Shown piece after piece: positions 36,372 to 52,281 of a stretch of 64,000 nt of DNA; the first letter of the stretch is position 1, and the number at the start of each line of letters is the position of its first letter. Below the pieces are notes generated by a model that was not told the DNA's origin, searched no databases, and was given only the letters and a program-made list of their open reading frames with translations. The DNA is from Allacma fusca (Eukaryota; Arthropoda; Collembola; Symphypleona; Sminthuridae). The DNA is taken from NCBI GenBank assembly GCA_947179485.1, contig OX359250.1, positions 27,166,654 to 27,230,653 of the forward strand, in the 5' to 3' direction. Position numbers and translations under genes: made by a program.

Positions 36372-39300
36372 CTACAGGTAATGCGGTGGAGGAGGAGTAA
36401 TACTCGCGTATCTTAATGTAGAGTAAACGCGCTGGTCCCGTTGCATATTTTTCTGCCTTGGTCTGTAAAAACAAAATACAAAAATAAGATTTTATGAAAA
36501 ATTAATAATCACGGGACTTGAAGAAATTGCAAGAAATTGGATTTACCTATTGCGCCCTAAACTAGAACTAAACTTATCATCGCCTAGGTCGAGAAGTAAT
36601 TCTTCATTGAATTTCGGTGAGTCGGTAGCCCCACAGATATCCGGCATCATCTGCTCTTGTGGCTGTTGCTGTTGCGGAAGCGGCTGTTGTGTCACGGGAG
36701 GGTCCTTCGGAGGATCAACGAGTGTAGGTTGCGTTACATGAATTTTATCGTCTAGGAGCTGAAGAAAATTTAAAAAAAAATTGTAATGAGCCAAATCTAA
36801 AAACAATGAAGATTGTAGGAGATTAATGCTGTCTATCAATAAACCACTAGTTTTAAAGCAACACATATATGGAAATAGTAATTTACAGATGTGACTGTGT
36901 CAGGAAAGCCGAATTCGCGGACAACACGAAGACGTATATATTTGGAAATTGCTTCTCTTGAGACCGTTATTGCGCGAGAGTTCGCTGCTCGAAGCTTAGC
37001 TTCTCTGTATTTCATGGCAGTTAAAACTTCGGGATCAATAACTGCAATGATTAACAAAATTAATAAAAAAAACCACGAGAAAAATTGATTGCTGCACAAA
37101 TATAAAAAAGACGAACTAAACATATGTGTGTTATACCCATTTGTTGGTCGTCGAATACTTGCTGTTGGCTCTGCTGGTGTTCGTCCACCATATACAGCGT
37201 ATCAGGTATAAATAGCCTAAGATTTCCTCTTCTTGTGGTGACCTCCGTACCACATGTAGATCTTAATATTGATCTGGCTTCTTCATAGAATGGAGTGTAT
37301 AGTCTTGGTCTGGTAGTTAACCATGGATTGTACTTATCAGCTAGCATTAAGTTTGATGGAGGTAATGAGATCTAAGAGTAACAAATATTATTATTAATAC
37401 AGACCCAAGTTTTCGACTCCAGTCAAATCAACAATTATTATTTCACATTTTAAAACGTCAATTCCACGAGGAAACAGCTAAAACACAATGCTTACCAATC
37501 CTCTTCGCACATGGTTCGCTAAAACATCCGCATTGAGTATGTGCTCAATTCGGACGTGAAAAATTATGTCACCAATAATCTCTCGGAGTTCAACGTCGGA
37601 GAGGTCACGACGTTTAATTCCTTTCCGTGTGACGGAATCTCTTGTTGTTGTCAGAAGGTTCGGCTCTGTGAGATAAAATGCAACTATTGAGAATGGCCTT
37701 CTTATTAATATGGTCATTGTTATAATCAATTATTAATATTGTTTTTTCGGCAGCAAATTTCTCAGAACATTTAAAAGCCTCCCGGACCTCTCCTGTCAAA
37801 TTATAAAAAGATGCAAAACTAATGGCTAAAGCTTTACAAAATATTTATCATTTTAAAAATTCTTTGCTGCAGTTACACATCCTTTTACTGAGTTCCGAAG
37901 AGGGGAGATACCAGGAACACTCGTACGTATATTATCAATGCTCCACAAGTAAAACTTTTCCCTACTTAACTACATACGAAAAAATCCATGACAGAACACC
38001 AAAGAAGATCAAATAAGGTTTTTCCAATACTTTTCAACGACAATGTCGAATCACAGAAACCAGCTGGTACCATCACATGTTCGTTTTTAAAATGCACTTG
38101 TATGCAGTGAACTTGGGCTACGAACACGAATGTTTTGGCATGTAAAACGAGTTAATACATAATAACATGATTCAATAATATGTACAACTTGATAACTTAA
38201 ATCTTACCTCGATCTTCAACACGCTTAATGAGTTGACTTTCTCCCCATCTGACAATCGCTGTCAAAACGTCAACTTCACTTGCCTATGAAATAACAAATC
38301 GAATGTTATAACACTTTTCATCTCAGGACTATATGACTCTAGCTCGGTAGAATGATCGTACCTGCAAAAAATCTGACTGGACAAGTTCACTCAGCGTAGT
38401 GCGACTGAGGTCTAAGAAAGACGGAGCATTCATTAGATGTACGAATTCCTCCCTTAGAAATAGCATCGCCTGTCGTCGAACGAATGATGACCCGTGAGGA
38501 CAAGTTGCCCATTTCAGTACACCAGGTAATATTTCCAGTGTTAGAGAATCAATTATTATATCTTCGGATAGTTGGGCGAGCATGTCAAACTCAAGAAATC
38601 GTGCTGAACACAAAAATGCATTAACAGGGTTACAATTAAGTAAAAAAAAATAGCACGTGTCATCCAAATCTACAAAAATACCTATTTGGTAAAGCTCCAT
38701 AGCTTCTTCAAACCCGGCCGGATTCAGTCGTCCATTCACAGTTAGAGACTCAACTTCTGTCAATCCAGAGCGCGCGGGGTCTATTGTGGTCAGGTCAAGC
38801 TTATCAGTATACATACAGTGTAGCAAAGCGCGGACGAAACGCTTATTAATTACTGACTCGTCAAGAATAATTTTAGAGGATGTGGAACGGCGGTGAAGGA
38901 GGTTTCTACACATGAATCAACATACCAAAATTGTAGTAACACAAACCCTCACTTGTTTTCACAATTTGTAAACTTCACTTAGTAATTCTAAAGAGCATCC
39001 CAGTCCTCAATACCTGAAAAAAGGTGAACGAGCTGCTAATATCGATTTATGTGCTGGAAACTGTTCATCTCCAATGACTAAGCAAACATCAGAGTACTTT
39101 CCAGTAATCAAAAGATCCCGTAGGTCGTTCTAGTCACAAAATCAAAACCACTTATAATTATCACTCTTGAAACTCACTCCCACCCCTCTAATAATGATCT
39201 GTCAACCAGCTTTTCCTCCCCTACCTCCAATCGATCCGGTAATTGTTGTTCAAGTAAGAGACCAATAGAAGACGAATTAGCAGAATTGATACTTTCTTCC

Positions 39301-39953
39301 GTGTACAAGTATCTAATTAGACTGCTAAATGTAGGAATGTCAACATTCAAGTCTACATTGACATTATTTGAGCCTTGCGAGCGGGTAATTAAGTTTCTAA
39401 AGTATTTCGAGCGTTGCATCAGAATTGATCGATGAGCAGGGAAAATGGCGGGGGGTAATATTAAATTAATATCAGAATTGTACTTAAAATCAAGTAAGTC
39501 TGCTAAATCCGATTTCACATTCGGTGGGGTTTGACGTGCTGACTCAGCTTGGATGAAAGATTCCTTCTCCATCGCTAGGACTTCGTAGTCTTGAACTGTA
39601 CATACACATTGAACCAATGACAGAAAAAAAATCGATCAGCACGTCAGTCTCCTCTCAGGTCACGGAGTCTTTTTTCAAACACTTGTTCTACATACCCAGC
39701 GATAAAATTTCCGAAAAACTCCAGCCTGTCATCAGATCTCTCAGAGGTTTCCCTGGGTCGAAAGATTTCGAATTGCGACGTCTCCACCATCTTTTCTTCC
39801 TTTCCCTTGACAAAAACAAAACAAAAAATATTAAATCGCTCCCAGCCTTCCCCAGTCTCCCCCAAAAAGTAATTCCTTTCACTCCACTTACCTTTGTTGA
39901 TGATTATCTGAATCTGAATCCTTTGATTGAATTTCACTAATATTAGCTCCCAT
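36372..39953 (-). CDS. BTBD7: BTBD7-like BTB/BACK protein
   Basis: Twelve exons: 39953-39892, 39805-39696, 39595-39225, 39129-39014, 38905-38682, 38603-38362, 38283-38208, 37665-37496, 37371-37137, 37041-36887, 36758-36547, 36462-36372; 687 residues against 1132 in human BTBD7. The start MGANIS matches the human MGANAS and fits N-myristoylation (Gly2, Ser6). Then come a basic block (RKKRWWRRR), a first BTB domain (SDINLILPPAIFPAHRSI), a second BTB domain (YSDVCLVIGDEQFPAHKSI), and a BACK-like region (HGSSFVRRQAMLFLREEF, RWGESQLIKR, EPNLL, IKRRDL, VRIEHIL). A conserved VREFGF helix precedes a Gln/Pro-rich tail that ends PPPPHYL. Human BTBD7 promotes epithelial branching and E-cadherin loss, probably as a Cullin-3 adaptor. 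The long vertebrate C-terminus is absent here. Confidence 0.94.
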
Positions 39954-40013
39954 ATTTTAAATATTTTCGAATACCTTAAAAAATCCCTGCTTCTGTTATT
40001 ACAAGAGTAAGTA

Positions 40014-40048
<35 letters not shown>

Positions 40049-40235
40049 GTGTGTGTGTGTGTGTGTTGTGTACTTCGATGGGAGCGACTTGACTGAACAT
40101 TTTTTGGAACTAGAAGGGCGCGCAGTCGCACATGAGCACACAAGGTTTTCAAATCTCGAAAAAGATGATTTGAAAATAATCTGAGAAACTGTGTAAGTAT
40201 ATTCCAATTCCATAAAATGTTTACACATTAACTCC
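39954..40235. promoter_or_regulatory. Bidirectional promoter of BTBD7 and ZNRF
   Basis: Only 282 bp separate the two start codons, which point away from each other, so both transcripts must start within or overlapping this interval. A TG-rich microsatellite fills 40013-40069. A GC-rich block (agaagggcgcgcagtcgca) lies at about 40110-40129 and no TATA box stands out. Confidence 0.75.
40013..40069. repeat. TG microsatellite in the BTBD7/ZNRF promoter
   Basis: About 57 bp of TG units with two ATG interruptions occupy the centre of a 282-bp divergent promoter. Confidence 0.95.
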
Positions 40236-41347
40236 ATGGGGGCGAAGTCAAGTAGCGTTTCAAGACCTCGTACTTTTTCAACGTCTGACAATCCCTCGGA
40301 AGGTAAGTTTTTGAGGATTTTGTGACTAATTAAATTTTTTCCATGGTATTGGGTTATAGTGGGACAGAGTCTACGTGATATGTATTTGTGATAGGTAGTT
40401 GACGAGTGCATGGATTCTTATGAAATATTGGGAATAGTTTGGAATTCGGTGTGTATTTTAAATGAATGTGGGGATAATTATTGTGCAGGTCAGACGAATG
40501 TGGTCCGGACTAGGTCATACTCAAATGCGGCGAGTAGTAGTATCGGCGGGTCAAGGTCAACTTTAACATTTTGGCCAATTTCAGGTTTGCCCGCTCCGTC
40601 ATGAATAAGTTAAAAGAAATATCGATCTGTGGACAATTGTAGGATTTGTAGCTATGTAGTTATCGTCATTGTGTGTCTGTGTCGTCTGTGGTTGCTGAGT
40701 GTGGGTTTGACGGTTTCCTAGTTTAGTTTAGTGGGTTTGTTTCGTTGTAGCTGTTGTGTATTATGGGTTCGTGTGCTGTCAAGTCTAGAATTGACAACAA
40801 TGATACTATGCGTGCCTTAATTCTTAGTTCTTATCAAGGTATTTATTTTATAGTATTTTGTCGGGGAAAAGTTTTTCTGAGGTGGAAATAATTGTGCATT
40901 AATTACTCGATTCTGTGACAGGTGTCAAGTGTCCGATTTGCTCGAAAAATGTCCTACCAGATGATATAGAAGTTCACTTGGTCCTCTGCTTAACCAGACC
41001 TAGACTTCATTACAATGGTAAGATCGTTGTCTGTCGTGATTGGGTTGGATTTTAAGTCGTAATTATTTACTGTCCCAGTCATTGAAACTTCTGTGACGGG
41101 GATAATTTGATTTGATCTGTGCATGTGATCATGATTATTTGTATGACTGGTCACTGTATGTAAACATGATCGTTTGACAATTCCAGAGGATGTACTGACG
41201 GAGCCAAAGGGTGAATGTGTGATATGCTTAGAGGACCTGAATACTGGCGATAAAATAGCCCGCTTGCCATGTCTCTGTATTTATCATAAACAATGCATCG
41301 ATGAGTGGTTCAAAGTCAATCGTGTCTGTCCTGAACATCCTGACTAA
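40236..41347 (+). CDS. ZNRF2: ZNRF1/2-type E3 ubiquitin ligase
   Basis: Exons 40236-40302, 40489-40584, 40922-41017 and 41187-41347 give 139 residues. The start MGAKSSSVSR carries an N-myristoylation motif (Gly2, Ser6), as in vertebrate ZNRF1 and ZNRF2. A Ser-rich linker follows (RTRSYSNAASSSIGG). The atypical zinc finger has CPICSKN and a His-x3-Cys pair before LTRPRLHYNEDVL. The C-terminal RING has CVICLEDL, RLPCLCIYHKQCIDEWF and ends CPEHPD, which is the family signature. ZNRF proteins are membrane-attached ligases of endosomes, lysosomes and synapses. Exon 2 ends with a weak donor (gtttgc). An alternative first exon lies between exons 2 and 3. One gene here stands for both vertebrate paralogues, so the symbol is approximate. 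Confidence 0.94.
40763..40838 (+). other. Candidate alternative first exon of ZNRF
   Basis: An ATG opens 25 codons (MGSCAVKSRIDNNDTMRALI, then LSSYQ) that end in phase 1 at a donor (CAAG|gtattt). This matches exactly the acceptor phase of the zinc-finger exon at 40922. The isoform would be 110 residues with a different acylation-type N-terminus (Gly2 plus Cys4). An acceptor-like site precedes it (ttcgttgtag), but as an internal exon its frame would clash with exon 2, so a separate start is the reading that works. Confidence 0.6.
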
Positions 41348-44196
41348 TTGTAATCAATCGAAATTTAACAATTTATCGAAAATGTAAGGGCTTTTGCAAC
41401 AAATTAAGAGAGAAAATTTTAGACGTCTTACTTTATATTGTAATATATATATATATACATATATAACTGCCTTTTTTTGTGATTTTACTTTTGTTTTCGA
41501 CCGAAAATAAGATACAAATTAATTTTTCGGATTAAAATAATCAAATGATTTAAAATAATGCGGAAGTCCTCCCTTGCCATAAGTCTTAAGGGGGTGGACT
41601 TGAGCCTCAGCACATATTTGTCCAACAAGTTAATTATTTATTTTTCCATATTTCCGCCAACCAATGACCTGCCAACTTCTCTAGTCATCAAAACTAGCTC
41701 AATCATTAGCTTTATCAATGTTAGTCTTGTTTTTTTGATAAGACTCGAACTTCATCCTCATCAATAAACATCCACTGTACACACATGGCTGGCATAGCTA
41801 TAAACATTGCATAAAAATAAGCCTCATAGTTCCCTCATGCATGCATACTAAATACATATGCATTATATGCAATCGAGCTAGCTGTGCTCCTACTCACGTA
41901 TACATTCACATTCCCTGATTCCAATTCAGAATCCATTTCAACTGGAGTAAATATGGAAATTACGTAGTATGACGTTAATGGTTACCTTGCATACGTTGAT
42001 TCAACCATTTTTCATGTTTCTATCTCACTCAGTCGGAATAATGGCATTGATTAAACTGGCTCTTGCTTCCTTTAGCACAAATATAGATATCTGCACGCAT
42101 GAACCACGTCCATTCAATAAAACTCCATATGTATGCTTAATAGACTGTCAAAATGAATTGCATTAAATTTCCATAACCATTCTATTAATTTTTGCTCCAT
42201 CCACTTATTACCCAGTGTCCATTCTACATAAATACATATAATGAGCACCCAGAAGTATGCCAGTGTCCCTGCCCCATGCCCCAATGCTTGTTTGTATATA
42301 CCCAAAAAGTCATACCAATTGAGCAAAGGGAGGAATCGAAAATCCATCGACGTCTAAAAATCTATCGCCCTTGTCTCATGTCAAAAACGCTCTCATTTCT
42401 CTCACCCATACTGGAATTACCATGCTTCAACTTCCCTTGTCTTCATTGCGCTGTCATGTTGCGAAAAAGACATTTTAACTTTATTATTCCTTACGTATCT
42501 ATCTATACAACAGGAGAAGTCTATATATTTGACAGAACTTCCTACTCCTATTATTACTCACTATACGCTGTCACAACCGGGACCATCTATAAGCCTGAGT
42601 ACCTGTCAATACCAATTATGTCTCACCTTGCCCCTACATGCTTTACCATACGCTGAAGTAACACAATACAACACTGCATTGGACGTACATAGCAGGTGAA
42701 TATATAGTCAAGGTACCGGCAAGTGCTTTATTATTCCTTTCCTTCCCTTCTCGTCTCGCCAGGAGTGTTGCAACTTTCAAGGAATAAGGGTAAATATATA
42801 TGAAACAGAAAAAGAAAGGAATGTATGGGAGAATGGGATTGAACATTGAACGGGAAACTCCAAACAGTTCGGGACGAAACATGCAATGTACATACTTCCC
42901 CAATGACTTTCGGAGAGTGGGAATATATGGGCCAGTGAGGAATGGAATGTCTTGTATACTTTTTTTTTTATTATGAGTGTCTTCCTATTCCTATACACAG
43001 TTTCTTCCTCGTGACGTCCAAGTCTGTCCCTCATAGAAACACATAGTTGACTCACTAGTGTTTACCAATGCTAGGCTTTACCAGGCTCACAGCCCTTGAA
43101 ACGTCAACATTTAACACAAATAAATCTCTATATGCAGGACCTAATCCACAAATCATTCTTCCCCTGGAATTCACAACAGCACAGACAGCCGGCTACCAAA
43201 ACCTCTCAAATTATGGAAAAACAACGGTCCACAAAGCCCCCCTTAGAAAAATCAGACAGATTTTGTCACACTACTTACGATAACAAATAAAGCACATGAC
43301 GGCTAATGATAATGCATTTTGTGAAATAAAACACAAACTACGTCATCATTCATTGTAATAATGAGTCAATGGAGCTTTCCCTTATCAGCGCTAAATTCAG
43401 CCGTTAATCGCATTCTGTAATCCCGTAAAGCCTTAAAATTTGATGCTTATTTTAAAGGATTGTAGTTCGCCTGAGTCTATGATCCCAATTAATAATAATA
43501 AATTATTCATACATTATATATTAAATATAGTTAAAAAACCCCAAAATTGGCTTGTTGGGGGGTTTCGTCGACAGTGGATTTTTTTAGAAAAAATTTGATG
43601 AGTTGACAGATTTTATAAGTGGTGTTTTTGCTTATCATCTATCGACAACCACACACTTACGAAGTCAAGCATGAAAAAGAAAACAAACGAGGGAGCATAT
43701 AAAAAACGATTAAATTCCTAGATTCTTACACTGAGATTGATATTTGTGAACTTTGATCTCAGGAGTGATAAAAGTAGTATGCTGGAATTTTTTTAAAATT
43801 CATTCAATTTAAACGTTCAACTGTAGAGGGAGAATAAATAAGTGGAGGAGTAGTGAGCACTGTCCGTGGAGAACCCTCTGCGTATAAACGTTAAATAGTG
43901 AGCCTGAGTCTCGGAATATAGGCCTTAGCGTGTCCTATATGTTTAGCTACTACTTAAATGCATGTGTGACGGGTCCTGGGCTATTGTGAGCAGTGCAGAT
44001 AGGGAATAATAAAGGCAATCATAATAAAGGGTTTCTGTTTACTTGAGGCCTGTTGCTCCCACTTGTCCAAGAGATGCCGCAGTTTCTTCACGCAATTTTG
44101 CAGAATTATTTTATTTTCCAAAACAAGTTTTGAATAACAAAAATTTCTCTTTCATGAGGAAATATTTTTGACGGAATTCAGTGTACTCCATTCAAC
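41348..44196. other. Intergenic region between ZNRF and Su(dx)
   Basis: It holds the ZNRF 3' flank, a TA run (41444-41464), AT-rich sequence and the Su(dx) 5' flank. A 154-residue plus-strand ORF at 42192-42656 shows no domain, biased codon use or splice logic and is not called. Minus-strand ORFs at 42643-43055 are equally featureless. Confidence 0.55.
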
Positions 44197-50083
<5,887 letters not shown>

Positions 50084-50165
50084 AGGAAAAAATGTTAATC
50101 TTTAATGAAAGTAATTTTTTTTCAAATATTTTACGAATTTTAAATAACTTTTAAAGATTATAATT
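50084..50165. other. Convergent 3' junction of Su(dx) and Arl8
   Basis: Only 82 bp lie between the two stop codons on opposite strands, too little for two separate 3' untranslated regions, so the transcripts very likely overlap. The nearest plus-strand AATAAA motifs for Su(dx) are near 50371-50382, inside an Arl8 intron. Confidence 0.65.
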
Positions 50166-51901
50166 TTAAGCCCCACGATTGCCAGTTTTAGAGGAATGAT
50201 CGATCAACCATTGCAGCGTTATGTCAATGTTGTCTCGTTCTTTACAACTGATTGAGTAACAACATATCTCACGGTCTTGAATGACGTCCAGGTTCCTAAA
50301 AATTTTGTTTCACAATCGTTAGGGAATTTTTGTTCAACTATCTTTTCCTTTCTTAAAAGCATCGATGTCAATAAAAATAAAATATTTTTTTTGGCAAACT
50401 ATACATTCTCTGGATCAGTCCGTTTTCATCCAGGGCGCCAGGGAGATCTCTTTTGTTCCCCAAAACAAGGACAGGAATTCCCTGAAATATTTGATTTTTT
50501 TTTTTCGTTTAGTATTGTTATAATCATGTTAAAATTGTTCTAGATCACTATGATTATTTCGCACAACAAATATATTATGTATTAGCGTTAAATACTATTA
50601 CAGAAAGGAACATTTGAAAGTCATGCATGCGTTTGATTTACAAAGAAATAAATCATTCGAAATACTGAAGTTTCACAAGTCAATTATTTCTCGACCATGC
50701 TCAATTTCCATAAACCCCACATCACCTAACACTCATACACCATAATCAGTCAAGAATTTAAGTAACACCTGCAGCTGTGGCTTTTCCAGAAGATTATGCA
50801 GCTCATTCCGTGACGCCTCAATTTTCTCATGATCAGCTGCATCCACCATATACACAATAGCATTGACCCCTCGGCAGTATCGTTCCCACATAGATCTAAA
50901 TCTAGGCTGACCGCCGATGTCCCATACTTTGATAGTCACGTTCCCTTTAGTTATTTTCCGCATGTTAAATCCCACGGTCGGGATCATGTCTTCCGAAAAC
51001 TGACCAGACTGCAAAGCACAATAAAACCCCCATGAATAAAAATTATTACCCTACCACTCACAAAAAAAAATCGACATTTCCAAAAAGTCCTTCATTCCTA
51101 CCAAATCTACAACTCTCCGTCACACACACACCATGACACCATCAAGACCCCAAGGTCTTCAATACCCTCCCATTCATTCATATACATCCCGGTCCACCTT
51201 GAATAAATTTTTTCCCCAACAATCTGGAATTCAAATTCTTAACAAAACAATCCCATAAACCAAACTCCAGACACTCATTCGAAAGATTCAAAATTTTCCT
51301 CAACCATCCCACAATTAATTACCAACAGTAAATGAGTCCCAATTAAATGTTATTATGTATATACATAACATCCAGATTAAATCCTAATCATCCACCCACA
51401 CCACACTCGATCTCTCTCATACTTTGTATCATGTTCGCCATAGCAATCATCGAACTCATCTCACCCAAAGTAACTATATGCAAAACAACTTACTGGGTGA
51501 GACAATTTCCTCAACAACAACAAAAATCAACTTCAACCCATGATTAAATCCCTTGAGTCAAAAACAAGGAATTATTTTTGAATAATTTATATTCTATCTT
51601 TCATAGGACGAATGAAATGAAATGATTGGGCACTGTAAATAAATAAAAAAATCTTGAAGCGTAGTATATAGTGTGGAAGTGTACAGAATATTAATATTAT
51701 CACTGACGAATGGTATTATCCTTAAAGTAATGACTTATATGAGTAAAAAAAAAGGAGTTCTGTCTATTGTTCACTTACCGCTATGACATTTACAAAAGTA
51801 GTTTTTCCAGAATATTGAAGCCCGACCAATGTCAACTCCATCTCTTCCTTCCAAAACATGGACCGTATCCAGTCTAAAATTCTGTTAATGAGAGCAAACA
51901 T
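50166..51901 (-). CDS. Arl8: Arl8 small GTPase
   Basis: Four exons (51901-51779, 51008-50769, 50481-50405, 50295-50166) give 189 residues; human ARL8B has 186. Nucleotide-binding motifs are all present: P-loop GLQYSGKTT, switch [37 protein letters not shown] and the SCKERDN base-contact loop. The N-terminus ([18 protein letters not shown]) forms the amphipathic helix that, with N-terminal acetylation rather than myristoylation, anchors Arl8 to lysosomes. Arl8 recruits kinesin adaptors and the HOPS tether for lysosome movement and fusion. The protein is nearly identical to the human one up to the last dozen residues, where the tail (SSKTGNRGA) differs. Intron 1 is markedly G-poor on the plus strand. 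It is head-to-head with PEDS1. Confidence 0.97.
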
Positions 51902-52281
51902 GATTGGAAACTAAATGAGAGGAAACAATTGGAGAAGTTGGAAACTATAACTGCAATGTAATAATAAGTCTTGTATAAATAATAAGATTTTCTCGTAGTA
52001 TGTTAGAAGGAGAGTAATGAGTGTGTGTGACTTTGGTGTGTGTGTGTGTGTTTTTGTGTGTGTGTGTGTGAATGTGTATGTGTATGTGTGAGAGTGAGTG
52101 AGCCAAAAGGGAATCGATTCGGTCTCTTGTGTTATATTCCTTCAGAAGCAAATGATTCATATAAGGGGAGCGTTCATTGAGCGCGGAGGTTTGAACATAG
52201 AGACTATTTGATTTGTAGTGTAACTTAGGGGGGTAGGTTGTAACCGGGTCAAACTAGGTTTTTTGAGATTATGTTGAAATT
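51902..52281. promoter_or_regulatory. Bidirectional promoter of Arl8 and PEDS1
   Basis: The start codons are 380 bp apart and divergent. A TG-rich microsatellite (about 52019-52090) fills the middle, as in the BTBD7/ZNRF promoter. No TATA box stands out. Confidence 0.65.
52019..52090. repeat. TG microsatellite in the Arl8/PEDS1 promoter
   Basis: TG units with interruptions lie between two divergent start codons; the ORF reading HTHTHT on the minus strand is an artefact of them. Confidence 0.9.

Noticed and set aside
39174-39224. Extension of the BTBD7 third exon to the gtgagt near 39176
   Set aside because: That donor is phase 2 and cannot join the next BTB exon; gtaggg at 39224 keeps phase 0 and gives the family-like RLENDLRDLL join.
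39644-40411. 255-codon minus-strand ORF over the BTBD7 first exons with a long His-Thr run
   Set aside because: The His-Thr run comes from the TG microsatellite, and the true BTBD7 exons here use another frame that matches the family (MGANIS start, RKKRWWRRR block).
42192-42656. 154-codon plus-strand ORF
   Set aside because: No domain or signal, composition not codon-like, overlapped by equally long ORFs on the other strand.
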